DNA of 64,000 nucleotides from CAWANF01 sp963783355 (GTDB lineage: Bacteria > Bacteroidota > Rhodothermia > Balneolales > DATFMH01). Both the position numbers and the translations under genes were made by a program. The stretch covers positions 230,249 through 294,248 of the forward strand of contig CAWANF010000014.1 in NCBI GenBank assembly GCA_963783355.1, read 5' to 3'. Positions within the stretch are counted from its first letter, which is position 1, and each line of letters starts with the position of its first letter. A model generated the notes under the pieces. That model saw nothing but the letters and a program-made list of their open reading frames with translations. It searched no databases and was not told the origin of the DNA. Positions 46,613 to 56,542 of this stretch are shown one piece after another.

Positions 46613-47563
46613 TTAGCCGGAAATAATTTGTTCAAGTTTGGTTATAACTTCTTCTTCCAATTTTATTCCTGAAGCTCTGGCGTTATCCTCTATTTGCTGG
46701 GGGCGGCTGGCTCCGACAAGCGCGCTCGATACTGAGGGAATTCTGAGCACCCAGGCGAGGGCAAGCTGGGGCATGGTCAGACCAAGGGATTGGGCAATCC
46801 CAGCTAACTTTTCAACCTTCATGAGATTTTCATCGGTGAGATAACGATAAATAAATTGCTGGCTTTCCGAATCGCTGGCACGACTGTCTTCCGGTGGTTT
46901 TATACCTATTTTATACTTTCCGGTCAACACACCCTGGGCAAGAGGAGAAAAAACAACTTGACTGATATCGTGTTTTTCAGCTACCGGAATTACCGAATCT
47001 TCGATATAACGGTTAAACATATTATATCGCGGTTGATTGACGATAATCCTGTCCAGCATATATTTATCAGCAATCTTCCTGGCTTCCAGAATCTGTTCCG
47101 CCTTCCACTCGCTGACACCAACGTATAGTATTTTCCCCTGTCTGATTAAATCATCGAACGTTCTTAGGGTTTCTTCGAGCGGCGTTTCTTCATCAAATCG
47201 ATGGCAATAATAAATATCGAGGTAATCGGTTTGCAGACGTTTCAGACTGGCATGGCATTGTTCGGTTATGTGTTTGCGCGAGAGCCCTTTGTCGTTTGGA
47301 CCATCACCCATTGGGAAATAGACTTTTGTGGCAAGAACATATGAGCTTCTGTCAAAACTACTCAGGGCGTCACCGACCACCCGCTCAGCTTCTCCCTGCA
47401 TATAGACATTGGCTGTATCAAAGAAATTAATTCCCAGTTCGAATGCCCTGTGAATAATCTTGATTGCCGTGCTCCGGTCCACATAATTTCCATAGGTTAG
47501 CCAACTGCCAAGGCTGATTTCGCTCACTCTTAAGCCGGAATTGCCTAAACGTCTGTATTCCAT
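46613..47563 (-). CDS. Aldo/keto reductase (Kv-beta-like)
   Basis: 316 residues. Motifs: YRRLGNSGLRVSEISLGSW at the N-terminus, INFFDTANVY with the catalytic Tyr, TKVYFP with the catalytic Lys, DIYYCHR, and a C-terminal NADPH-binding GASRPQQIEDNA. It probably reduces small aldehydes or ketones with NADPH in the cytoplasm. A second, broken member lies at 54.4 kb. It is convergent with galM and divergent from the TonB-dependent receptor. Confidence 0.92.
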   Translation of the reverse strand: MEYRRLGNSGLRVSEISLGSWLTYGNYVDRSTAIKIIHRAFELGINFFDTANVYMQGEAERVVGDALSSFDRSSYVLATKVYFPMGDGPNDKGLSRKHITEQCHASLKRLQTDYLDIYYCHRFDEETPLEETLRTFDDLIRQGKILYVGVSEWKAEQILEARKIADKYMLDRIIVNQPRYNMFNRYIEDSVIPVAEKHDISQVVFSPLAQGVLTGKYKIGIKPPEDSRASDSESQQFIYRYLTDENLMKVEKLAGIAQSLGLTMPQLALAWVLRIPSVSSALVGASRPQQIEDNARASGIKLEEEVITKLEQIISG

Positions 47564-47723
47564 ATAGTTTTAGTCTTTATTAATGAATAAACTGCCGTTG
47601 GGCTTTTAAAATACATAATTAAATAGAAGGGTGCGTTTGTTTTACTAATTATGATAACTATCAACGATTCAGAATGTTATTTTATAGCAGTTGACCATAG
47701 CCAAATGAAAATTTTATATCAAA

Positions 47724-49790
47724 ATGAACAGGAATTGGACTGTTGTCATTTTATGGATGGTGATTTCTTTACTGGTATTACATGATTGTTCTTATGCCAG
47801 TCAAAAACCAGATTCACTGCAGGTTAATCTTAAACCGGTTGAAATTAAAGCGTCGCGTTTTGGGAATACTCCGGAAACAATGCCGCTTGCCAATGTCAGT
47901 GTTGTTAGGACTACCGCGGATTTAAACAGTAATCCGGATGTGACTTTGGATCGATTAAGTTACAGTATTCCCGGTTTGTGGATTAGCAATCGGGAAAACT
48001 ATTCATTGGGAGAACGCATTACGATGCGTGGAATCGGGTGGCGTACCGCGTATGGAGTCCGGGGAATCCAAATACTATTGAATGGAATACCACTGACTAC
48101 AGCCGACGGACAATCAATGACAGGAATTATAGATCCGTCTTTTATCCGGAATATTGAGGTAATCCGGGGCCCGGCATCATCATTTTGGGGGAACAGCAGC
48201 GGTGGAGTTATCGACTTGTCAACTGTTCCAACGAACATCCCAAAATATCATATTCGATTTCGGGAATTGGCAGGCTCCTATGGATTAAATAAAACCGATA
48301 TTGAGATAAATGAACATTTTGGGAAAAATATATTTCAGGCTTATACCTCGTATTTGAATCAAAAAGGATTCCGAAATCATAGCCGTGTCCATTTGAGCAG
48401 GAGTGGGTTCAACGGTAAAATTCCCATTAATACACGAAGCGGTTTTACGATAGATGGAGCTTACCAGGCGATGCCTGTTGCACTGAATCCCGGAGCTCTT
48501 ACTCTTTCACAAGCCATGAACGATCCATCACAGGCCAACTCCAAGTATTCCGCTTATGATGCCAGGAAGAACGTTTACCAGGGACAGTTGGGTATTCAAT
48601 ATCACAATTTTACAAACATCGGGATTCTTCGCATGCAGCTTTACGGATTGTTCAGAAACCTGACGAATCCGTTGACATTTGCTTACATAAAATTAAACAG
48701 GCTGGCAGGAGGCAGCCGGATAACGTTGCAGAATGAAAACCGTTGGTTTAAGTGGAATATCGGTTACGAAGGAAAATGGCAGCACGACGCCCGGATTAAC
48801 TGGGAAAATAATAACGGAGTACCGGTTCCCGGCGATAGTCTGGCAATAGACCAGTTGGAACGTGTATTTAATCACGCTCTTTTTGGCGGTTTCTCAGTAC
48901 CTGTTTCGAATTGGACGATAAGCGGCGGACTTCGACTCGATCATCTGGTTTTCAAAGCGGATGATCATATCCATCAATCAAACGTTTTTAATAACGAATC
49001 AGGCCGGCGAACGTTCAATGCACTCAGTCCGACTTTGGGAATTAGTTACAAAACGGAAACAACACGCATGTATGCCAATGTTAGCACGGCATTCGAAGCT
49101 CCTACGACTACGGAGCTGGTGAACCGCCCGGGAGGCGGCGGAGGATTTAATCCAGATATCGGGCCCGAACATACCGTTAGTTTTGAAATTGGAATGCAGG
49201 GTAATCTTCATCAGAATAATCTGAAATATGATGTGTCTCTTTTTGATATGAAAGTCAGGGATATGCTGATGCCCTACGAAGATTCATCCGGCAGAACCTA
49301 TTACAGAAATGCCGGAAAAACTCGTCACCTTGGATTCGAAGCGTATCTGAATTGGTCCCCCATAAAAAATGTGCATGCCACCTTAATGTATTCCATGCTG
49401 CAAGCCTCCTTTCTTAAGTATTTATCAACTTCAGGAAATACATCCGACACAGGAAATGATATTCCGGGCATTCCAAGAAGAAGATTAACCGGACAAATTT
49501 CCTGGGATATCAAACCGTTTCAAATTTCCGCGGATATGGAAATGGCCGGTAAATATTTTGTCAATAACGATAATACCGCATATAACCGGTCTTATACTAC
49601 ATTAAATGCCCGAATAAGTACGATCAATTTGCAAATGGGCAAAGAACTCATCATTGTTCCGTTCATTTCCGTAAATAACATCTCCGATTCCAGATATAAC
49701 GGTTCGGTTATCGTTAATGCTTATGGAGCCAGATATTTTGAACCGGCTCCTGGTATCAATTGGAAAGCCGGTATCACTGTGCAGTATTGA
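47724..49790 (+). CDS. TonB-dependent outer membrane receptor
   Basis: 688 residues with a signal region (VVILWMVISLLVLHDCSYAS). The plug domain (~45-170) shows TLDRLSYSIPGLWISN, RGIGWRTAYGVRGIQILLNGIPLTTADGQS and IEVIRGPASSFWGNSSGGVI. A beta-barrel ends in the aromatic-terminal strand NWKAGITVQY. It lacks the SusC-type N-terminal extension and has no SusD partner; the size fits a siderophore, vitamin or oligosaccharide receptor. Substrate unknown. It is the only outer-membrane receptor in the window and is convergent with the PQQ-type sugar dehydrogenase. Confidence 0.93.
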   Translation: MNRNWTVVILWMVISLLVLHDCSYASQKPDSLQVNLKPVEIKASRFGNTPETMPLANVSVVRTTADLNSNPDVTLDRLSYSIPGLWISNRENYSLGERITMRGIGWRTAYGVRGIQILLNGIPLTTADGQSMTGIIDPSFIRNIEVIRGPASSFWGNSSGGVIDLSTVPTNIPKYHIRFRELAGSYGLNKTDIEINEHFGKNIFQAYTSYLNQKGFRNHSRVHLSRSGFNGKIPINTRSGFTIDGAYQAMPVALNPGALTLSQAMNDPSQANSKYSAYDARKNVYQGQLGIQYHNFTNIGILRMQLYGLFRNLTNPLTFAYIKLNRLAGGSRITLQNENRWFKWNIGYEGKWQHDARINWENNNGVPVPGDSLAIDQLERVFNHALFGGFSVPVSNWTISGGLRLDHLVFKADDHIHQSNVFNNESGRRTFNALSPTLGISYKTETTRMYANVSTAFEAPTTTELVNRPGGGGGFNPDIGPEHTVSFEIGMQGNLHQNNLKYDVSLFDMKVRDMLMPYEDSSGRTYYRNAGKTRHLGFEAYLNWSPIKNVHATLMYSMLQASFLKYLSTSGNTSDTGNDIPGIPRRRLTGQISWDIKPFQISADMEMAGKYFVNNDNTAYNRSYTTLNARISTINLQMGKELIIVPFISVNNISDSRYNGSVIVNAYGARYFEPAPGINWKAGITVQY

Positions 49791-49884
49791 GAAAGAACAG
49801 TTATCAGTAAGAAGTGAAGATTGTCAGCTGCTAAAAACGGCAAACTGACAACTGATTACTTTAAACACTATCAAACTGATTTAC

Positions 49885-51201
49885 TCATTTACCAGTGTAA
49901 ACCACTCTCCAAATTCGTCCATTCACGGAATCGGTAATATAGAGTGAGCCATCTGGACCTTCAGCTAATCCTGTAGGACGATATTTGGCATCCTGGGGAT
50001 ATTTAATGGTCTTGCTTCCAATGAACCCATCGGCAAAATCCTCCCAATGCTGTGAAGTTGGTAAATCACCTTTGAATGGTACAAATACCACTTTATACCC
50101 TGCCTGATTCAAAGGGGCACGGTTCCATGATCCATGAAACGCGATAAAAGCTCCGTTATCATATTTTTGAGGAAATTGATGTCCGGTATAGAAGATTAAT
50201 CCAAGCGGAGCCCAATGGCCGGGAAAAGCCAAGATCGGTTTATCGAACTTAGCAGCACGGCCGACTTTCTTACCGTTTCCGCCATATTCGGGAGCAAGGA
50301 TATTTTTGTGCTGGAACTGGTCATAATAGGCGTACGGCCAACCGAAATTGGAACCATCTTTTACGAGCATAAATTCTTCCGCAGGCAATTCAGCACCCTG
50401 TTTAGCATTAAAATACTGGGGCCAAAGCTGATATAATTGATCCCTGCCATTTTGAACGACATAGAGTTTGTTAACTTTTTTATTCCATGTTATGCCCACT
50501 CCATTGCGTATTCCCGTGGCATAATGATGCGCATTCTCCTGGCGTTGTCCCGATTTATTGGCATCAAATTCCCAGACACCGGCGCGCGTATCCAATTGAG
50601 TACAGGGATCAATACCGGGAACGCCTTTTGAGCGTTCGCGTTCCTGACAATCGTTTGACGGACTTCCGATATCGACGAACATATGTCCATTCTGATCAAA
50701 AGTGATGGATTTGGTATGGTGATCGCCATGAGAAGGCAGGCCAACTACAATATGTTGTGGCTTTCCAGATGGAACTAATTGTCCTTCGGTGAGTTTATAA
50801 CGCCAAACGGCCGTATCGGGTGCGAAATACAGATATCCATCGTGAATGGCGATGCCATTTCCACCGCTTTCACCAAAAAACTTAATGACATCTGCCACGC
50901 CGTCGCCATTGGTATCTCTCATAGCGACAATACCTCCGCCATGTCTTTTTTGTTGCAAAGCAACATAGATATCGCCATTAGAACGGACGGCAATATGCCG
51001 GGCCGTGCCTAAATTATCGGCAACAATCACGGCCTTAAAACCCGGTGGTAAAGTTATGTTCCCATTGTCAGGAGAAAATTTCAGATTCGTACTTTTTGAC
51101 TGAGCACTACAGGATACTATTGAAAATGTCACCATCGGGATGAGTAAAAAAGAGAACGATAATGATTTTGAAAACCAATGATAAAGGGCTTTAAATTTCA
51201 T
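49885..51201 (-). CDS. PQQ-type sugar/sorbosone dehydrogenase lipoprotein
   Basis: 438 residues with lipobox FSIVSC (Cys31). Six-bladed propeller of the glucose/L-sorbosone dehydrogenase family: VADNLGTARHIAVRSNGDIYVALQ, SHGDHHTKSITFDQNGHMFVDIGS, YATGIRNGVGITWN and RPTGLAEGPDGSLYITDS. Members oxidise sugars in the periplasm with PQQ or act as sugar-binding relatives; no PQQ synthesis genes are in the window. A GAGG box precedes the ATG. Between it and the TonB receptor (49791-49884) there is only a weak TTGTCAG/CTGACAA inverted repeat. Confidence 0.88.
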   Translation of the reverse strand: MKFKALYHWFSKSLSFSFLLIPMVTFSIVSCSAQSKSTNLKFSPDNGNITLPPGFKAVIVADNLGTARHIAVRSNGDIYVALQQKRHGGGIVAMRDTNGDGVADVIKFFGESGGNGIAIHDGYLYFAPDTAVWRYKLTEGQLVPSGKPQHIVVGLPSHGDHHTKSITFDQNGHMFVDIGSPSNDCQERERSKGVPGIDPCTQLDTRAGVWEFDANKSGQRQENAHHYATGIRNGVGITWNKKVNKLYVVQNGRDQLYQLWPQYFNAKQGAELPAEEFMLVKDGSNFGWPYAYYDQFQHKNILAPEYGGNGKKVGRAAKFDKPILAFPGHWAPLGLIFYTGHQFPQKYDNGAFIAFHGSWNRAPLNQAGYKVVFVPFKGDLPTSQHWEDFADGFIGSKTIKYPQDAKYRPTGLAEGPDGSLYITDSVNGRIWRVVYTGK

Positions 51202-51394
51202 GAGAGAACCTCAGCATTTTATAAAGTTATGCCTTAGAGTGAAGTAATTTTTACGAGAAGGGACTATAGACCCCTGAAGTTAAATTTCAATAAAAGAAAT
51301 TTAGGATAATAGAACTCTTAATCAACATATGATGGGGTACATAACGTTCAGACTATGTAAATCAATGAAAAAAAATGTGATACACGCCCATCGG

Positions 51395-51429
51395 CAATAA
51401 AAAAAAGCCGAATCATAACGATCCGGCTT
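51395..51429 (-). terminator. Rho-independent terminator after asd
   Basis: On the minus strand AAGCCGGAT / ATTCGGCTT with a 7-nt loop runs into TTTTTTT, 21 nt after the asd stop. Confidence 0.9.
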
Positions 51430-51449
51430 CGAAATTAGAATCGGTATGA

Positions 51450-52517
51450 CTATTTGTTTTTTAAATAACCTTTAGTCACGAGCAGTTCAGCGTTAAGTAT
51501 GGCACCGCCTGCTGCGCCACGGATGGTATTGTGAGCCATTGTGACAAATGAAATATCGAAAACTTTAGATTTGCGTAATCGTCCAACCGCTGTTTGAAGG
51601 CCATTGCCAGCGTAGGCATGCAATCTGGGCTGCGGGTAATTGGGTTCATCATAAAGCCTGATAGATTCTGAAGGAGCGGTTGGTAATTCGAGATCTGCAA
51701 TAGGATTCTTCCAGCTACGGATTGCATCGGCCACATCTTCAACACTCGAAGGAGTTTTGGAAAGTTTGAGAGTCACCGATAAAACATGTCCTTCCAGAAC
51801 CGGGACACGTGTAGCGGTAGCCTGAATATCGAATTCAGCAGGATCAACCTTCTGCTCACTGTTCAGTTTGCCGAGAAGCTTCAGAGGTTCTGTTTCAATC
51901 TTTGATTCTTCACCCCCGATATAAGGGACAACGTTTCCTAAAATATCAAGGCTTGGAACACCGGGATAACCGGCGCCGGAAACAGCCTGCATGGAGGTCA
52001 TCACCATTAAATCGATTCCGTAGATATCATAAATCGGCCGCAGCGCCATCACCAGGGGTACTGTGACGCAATTCGGGTTCGTAACGATGAAACCACTGCC
52101 ATCTTCCGTAAAGGTTTGTGCCGAAATCATTTCAATATGGTCGGGGTTCACTTCCGGGACCAAAAGAGGCACATGATCGTACATGCGGAAGTTTTTGGCA
52201 TTGGAAATAACGGGAATACCCGCTTCGGCAAAAGATTGTTCAATTTCAGTTGCGACGCTCGAATCGAGTCCGGAGAATACAAAATCGACCTCTTTCATTT
52301 CAGCCGGTTTACAATCTGCTACAACCATATCTTCAATCTGTTTGGGAATCGGGGTTGATTCAATCCAGTTTGAAGCGTCTTTATATTTTTTGCCAGCCGA
52401 GCGTTCTGATGCGCCAAGGGCTGTTACAGTAAACCATGGATGATTTTCAAGTAAACGAATAAATTTTTGTCCAACAGCGCCGGTTGCGCCAAGGATTCCT
52501 ACACGAAATGAGGTCAT
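51450..52517 (-). CDS. asd: Aspartate-semialdehyde dehydrogenase
   Basis: 355 residues. NADP-binding GILGATGAVGQKFIRLL at the N-terminus, catalytic Cys in GFIVTNPNCVTVPLVMAL, and VSGAGYPGVPSLDILGN. Length and motifs place it in the archaeal/fungal-like ASADH subgroup. It makes aspartate semialdehyde for lysine, threonine, methionine and diaminopimelate. Single gene with its own terminator; divergent from glyS across 274 nt. Confidence 0.95.
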   Translation of the reverse strand: MTSFRVGILGATGAVGQKFIRLLENHPWFTVTALGASERSAGKKYKDASNWIESTPIPKQIEDMVVADCKPAEMKEVDFVFSGLDSSVATEIEQSFAEAGIPVISNAKNFRMYDHVPLLVPEVNPDHIEMISAQTFTEDGSGFIVTNPNCVTVPLVMALRPIYDIYGIDLMVMTSMQAVSGAGYPGVPSLDILGNVVPYIGGEESKIETEPLKLLGKLNSEQKVDPAEFDIQATATRVPVLEGHVLSVTLKLSKTPSSVEDVADAIRSWKNPIADLELPTAPSESIRLYDEPNYPQPRLHAYAGNGLQTAVGRLRKSKVFDISFVTMAHNTIRGAAGGAILNAELLVTKGYLKNK

Positions 52518-52709
52518 GAATAAGTAAGTTTCAATTAAAGGTTAAGGTTCTGTGTCAGCAATTATATTTATTGACTAATTTGGCATAATTTCAATATTTT
52601 GCCTCGATTTCAAGGTTGTCAATATAATAAATTTTCAATAATCAAGCCGGATTATTAAATACTTTGTAAAAGAATCCGTTATCTTCCGTAACTATCGAAT
52701 TTAGTGGAT

Positions 52710-52732
52710 ATTGTTATCGGTACTATAACAAT
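52710..52732. promoter_or_regulatory. Inverted repeat in the asd-glyS intergenic region
   Basis: ATTGTTAT-N7-ATAACAAT, perfect 8-nt arms, 59 nt before glyS. It could be an operator for either divergent gene; no binding protein can be named. Confidence 0.35.
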
Positions 52733-52791
52733 GACTTTGACCTGAATATCATTTCAAATTTGATTAAAAAATAACATTAAAAAGCAGTTTC

Positions 52792-54267
52792 ATGTCGGAA
52801 TTAACAAGCCTGGATACCTTAGTATCTCTTTCTAAAAAACGTGGTTTTATTTTTCAATCCTCCGAAATTTATGGCGGTCTTGGTGCCGTCTACGATTACG
52901 GGCCGTTAGGAGTAAGCCTTAAGAAAAATATCAGGGACGCATGGTGGAAAGCCATGACTCAGAAACATGAAAATATTGAAGGGATCGATGCGGCCATTTT
53001 GATGCACCCTAAAGTATGGGAAGCCAGTGGTCACGTCTCGAGTTTTAACGACCCGATGATTGATGATAAACAGTCGAAGATGCGTTATCGGGCAGATACA
53101 CTGATTGAGGATTACATCAGAAAGCTGCACCAAAAAGGTAAGGAAGAAGATGCGGACCGGATACAGCAACTGCTGGATACTTCCGGAACCCGAAACGGAC
53201 TGACAAAAGATTTGTATGATATCATCATCCAGGAAGAAATCCATTCCCCGGATTCGGGTGCTTTCGACTGGACTGAAGTTCGCCAGTTCAACCTGATGTT
53301 CAAGACACAGTTTGGTGCTGTATCAAGCAATAATGAAGCTGATCTCGTGTACCTGCGTCCTGAAACAGCGCAGGGTATTTTTGTGAATTTTTTGAACGTG
53401 ATGAACACGACACGCCAGTCCATTCCTTTTGGAATTGCTCAGATTGGCAAAGCATTCAGGAATGAAATTGTGGCCCGACAGTTTGTTTTTCGCATGCGCG
53501 AGTTTGAACAAATGGAGATGCAATATTTTGTAGCTCCGGGAACCGACGATGACAACTATTTGCAGTGGAAAGATGAGCGAATCGGCTGGCATAAAAGTAT
53601 CGGAATCAGAGCGAAGAATCTTCGTTTTGCCGATCATCCAAAGGATAAACTGGCGCATTACGCTAAGAATGCCACAGATATTCAATATCGTTTTCCGATT
53701 GGCTGGCAGGAAGTTGAAGGGGTCCATAACCGGACTAATTTTGATTTGTCCCGTCACCAGGAATTTTCGGGTAAAAAGCTCGAATATTTCGATCCCCAGA
53801 CCCGTGAACGGTATGTTCCCTATGTCATAGAGACATCCATTGGCCTGGATCGTTGTACGATGATGGTGTTGAGCGATGCTTATCGTGAAGAAGATATTGC
53901 CGGTGAAAAAGAAGGATCCGTTGAGACGCGTGTTGTCCTTAAAATGCATCCCGAACTGGCACCGATAACTGCCGGTATATTTCCGTTAGTTAAGAAACCG
54001 GAACTCATTGACGTTGCGCGCAAAATTCAGGCGGATTTGGCCGATGATTATAAAGTTCAGTACGATGAAAAAGGCTCCATCGGAAAACGTTATCGCCGCC
54101 TGGATGAAGCCGGCACACCGTTCTGTATTACGGTAGACTTCGATGGCATGGAAGATCAAACTGTTACATTGCGTTTCCGCGATAACATGGAACAAATCCG
54201 GGTTTCCCGGGATAAATTGTCGGATGTGATTCGTGACAATATTAAATCCTGGAAACCGGAAGATTAA
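52792..54267 (+). CDS. glyS: Glycyl-tRNA synthetase (alpha2 type)
   Basis: 491 residues. Class II synthetase of the single-chain dimeric form: GLGAVYDYGPLGVSLKKNI, RPETAQGIFVNF (motif 2 region), FRNEIVARQFVFRMREFEQME and GLDRCTMMVL (motif 3), with a C-terminal anticodon-binding domain (APITAGIFPLVKK). It charges tRNA-Gly. It is the last gene before a run of disrupted genes. A-rich leader, no Shine-Dalgarno box. Confidence 0.96.
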   Translation: MSELTSLDTLVSLSKKRGFIFQSSEIYGGLGAVYDYGPLGVSLKKNIRDAWWKAMTQKHENIEGIDAAILMHPKVWEASGHVSSFNDPMIDDKQSKMRYRADTLIEDYIRKLHQKGKEEDADRIQQLLDTSGTRNGLTKDLYDIIIQEEIHSPDSGAFDWTEVRQFNLMFKTQFGAVSSNNEADLVYLRPETAQGIFVNFLNVMNTTRQSIPFGIAQIGKAFRNEIVARQFVFRMREFEQMEMQYFVAPGTDDDNYLQWKDERIGWHKSIGIRAKNLRFADHPKDKLAHYAKNATDIQYRFPIGWQEVEGVHNRTNFDLSRHQEFSGKKLEYFDPQTRERYVPYVIETSIGLDRCTMMVLSDAYREEDIAGEKEGSVETRVVLKMHPELAPITAGIFPLVKKPELIDVARKIQADLADDYKVQYDEKGSIGKRYRRLDEAGTPFCITVDFDGMEDQTVTLRFRDNMEQIRVSRDKLSDVIRDNIKSWKPED

Positions 54268-54312
54268 CTGAAGATATTAGAATATAGATTTTAGATATTA
54301 GGCAAAAAAAGC

Positions 54313-54347
54313 AGATGGGCTCCACCTAAATCAGGTGGCGTCCATCT
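54313..54347. terminator. Bidirectional terminator hairpin
   Basis: AGATGG-GCT-CCACCT pairs with AGGTGG-CGT-CCATCT over a 5-nt loop. A T-run follows on the minus strand and a short one on the plus strand. It separates convergent glyS and the broken aldo/keto reductase. Confidence 0.85.
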
Positions 54348-54359
54348 TTCAGTGAAATT

Positions 54360-55346
54360 TTACCAGTCAATAGATTTCATCGATTGTTCGGGGTAGCGCA
54401 TTCCGGCAGCAACACCAACAGGAGCTATTTCATCGATTTTTTGCATTTCTTCTTTCGTGAGCGAAACATCAACAGCTTCCGCATTTTGTGCCAGGTATTT
54501 TTGATGTTTGGTACCGGGAATCGGAACGATGTAATCTTTTTTTGCCAAAAGCCAGGCTAAAGCGAGTTGAGCCGGCGTGCAGCCTTTCGAAGCGGCTAAA
54601 TCTTTAATGTGATCAACAAGTTCCAGGTTTTTATCGAAATTCTCACCCTGGAAACGAGGAGAAAATCGTCGATAGTCGTTCTCGGCGAAGTCATCGGGGG
54701 ATTGAAAATTGCCGGTCAGAAATCCACGGCCTAAAGGACTATAGGCCACAAAACTGATGCCCAGCTCTTCACAAACAGGAAGGATTTTATCTTCAACATC
54801 CCGGCTCCATAAGGAATATTCGGTTTGAAAGCCGAAATAGGATGAACATGGTTAGCTTTCCTGATATTTTCAGGTGAGGCTTCAGACAAACCTAAGTAAC
54901 GGACTTTTCCTTCTTTGACAAGGTCAGCCATGGCACCGACCGTTTCTTCGATAGGAGTATCCTTATCGACGCGATGCTGATAATACAAGTCGATAGTATC
55001 AATACCCAATCGTTTCAAACTGGCTTCACAAGCTTTTTTTACATACTCAGGTTTTCCATTGACTCCCAGAAAACTTCCATCACTTCCACGAACATTCCCG
55101 AATTTTGTCGCCAAAACCACCTTATCCCGGCGATCTTTAATTGCCTTTCCAACTAATTCTTCATTATCCCCTGATACCGTACATATCCGCAGTATCCAGG
55201 AAATTAATACCCAGTTCTATTGCTTTGTGAATAGTTGCGATGGATTCTTTGTCATTCCTGCTTCCGTAGAATTCAGACATTCCCATGCAGCCCAATCCAA
55301 TAGATGAAACTTTTAAATCACTGTTGCCTAATGTTTTGTATTTCAT
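54360..55346 (-). pseudogene. Aldo/keto reductase with two frameshifts
   Basis: Three adjacent frames make one ~328-residue aldo/keto reductase. N-terminal part: MKYKTLGNSDLKVSSIGLG to FLDTADMYG. Middle: LATKFGNVRG to SEASPENIRKA. C-terminal: AYSPLGRGFLTG to the stop. Breaks lie near 55170 (in an AGGGGA run) and near 54828 (in CTTTCAAACC). Reading across each break by one base restores the family sequence (DNEELVGKAI and FQTEYSLWSRDV). All catalytic motifs are otherwise present, so the lesions are recent or are sequence errors. Confidence 0.85.
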
Positions 55347-55769
55347 TATCCTGTTCATCGGTTTAAAGAGTTCTTGTATTAAAACGCATTATATAGTAAA
55401 AAGGGGTCATAGCCCGAGAAAACGTTCCGGAAGATTTTAAAGGTCATTGGTATCATAAACCCAGGAGTATTCGTTTTAAGTTTCCAATTGATTACAGGAT
55501 GGTGAAGCGATCGTAATGTATGCAGGTTGGGATATAAAAACCGTCCATTATACCAGATACCTTTTGTCCTGTTTAAAATCCTAATCATTGAAAAAAGATT
55601 TAATTTGGTTTTTCATTAATTCTGCCTTAAATCATTTCTAAACTTACCGGATGCATTTTAAATTATTGAATGAGCTAGAAGTGAAGATTTTAGAATTTGT
55701 ACGCTATTAGCAGGCTGAAAGTCGATATAATTCAAAATTTAAATTTCATCATTCAAAATATTTAAAGCC
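55347..55769. other. Gene-free stretch
   Basis: No supported gene. A minus-strand frame at 55379-55588 is open but matches nothing I recognise and has no plausible start context. The stretch should hold the divergent promoters of the aldo/keto reductase and SDR genes. Confidence 0.4.
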
Positions 55770-56542
55770 ATGAAGAGAAAAAAGAAAACCGCAATTATTA
55801 CCGGGGGAGCACAGGGAATTGGGAAAGCCATAACTCTTCGATTTCTTAAAGAACATGTGAATGTAGTTGTGGCCGATATTGATGAGGAAGCAGGAGAAGA
55901 ATTATTCGAGGAGTTACAGTCGAAGATATTCTGATCAATTGTTGTATGTACCGACCGATGTGAGCAGTGAACCATCCGTTACAGAAATGATAATGCGATC
56001 AGTGGATTGGTTTGGACGTATTGATTTTTTAATTAATAATGCCGGTATAGCTCACCCGGAAAATGATCCTGTTGAGGAATTGAGCCTGCATGATTGGCAA
56101 AAGATCCTGGCTGTGAACCTGACCGGAACATTTTTATGTACCAAACATGCTGTTCCACATTTGAGATTAACTGATGGTGCTATTGTTAATTTGTGTTCAA
56201 CCCGGGCTTTGATGTCGGAGCCTAATACAGAAGCTTATTCAGCTTCAAAAGGCGGAATCCTGGCACTTACTCATTCCCTGGCCAACAGCCTCGGGCCGGA
56301 TATCAGGGTGAATTGCATTAGTCCGGGTTGGATAGAAGTGAGAGACTGGCAAAAATCATCAAAAACTAAGGAAGTTGAGCATCGACCGGAAGATAAAAAG
56401 CAACATCCGGTTGGACGTGTCGGAACGCCCGAAGATATCGCCTCAATGGCCTGGTATCTGTGCTCGAAAGAAGCCGGATTTATTACCGGCGCCAATTTCA
56501 TTGTTGATGGAGGGATGACTCGACAAGATGATTTATGTCTGA
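55770..56542 (+). pseudogene. Short-chain dehydrogenase/reductase with two frameshifts
   Basis: Starts MKRKKKTAIITGGAQGIGKAI (cofactor loop TGGAQGIG). The first frameshift lies near 55915-55930; the frame then continues through NNAGIAHP, the catalytic Tyr/Lys in YSASKGG, and FIVDGG. A second break in CGACAAG near 56524 prevents the usual TRKMIYV end and lets the frame run on. Length and motifs otherwise fit a ~250-residue classical SDR using NAD(P)H. Convergent and overlapping by 10 bp with the broken hydrolase. Confidence 0.82.

Noticed and set aside
47724..49790. SusC identity for the TonB-dependent receptor
   Set aside because: It is too short for SusC, lacks the N-terminal carboxypeptidase-like extension and has no SusD neighbour.
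53323..53949. 208-codon minus-strand frame inside glyS
   Set aside because: Fully overlaps the glycyl-tRNA synthetase core; no start context or motif.
55379..55588. 69-codon minus-strand frame in the AKR-SDR gap
   Set aside because: No recognisable motif and no start signal; left as gene-free sequence.
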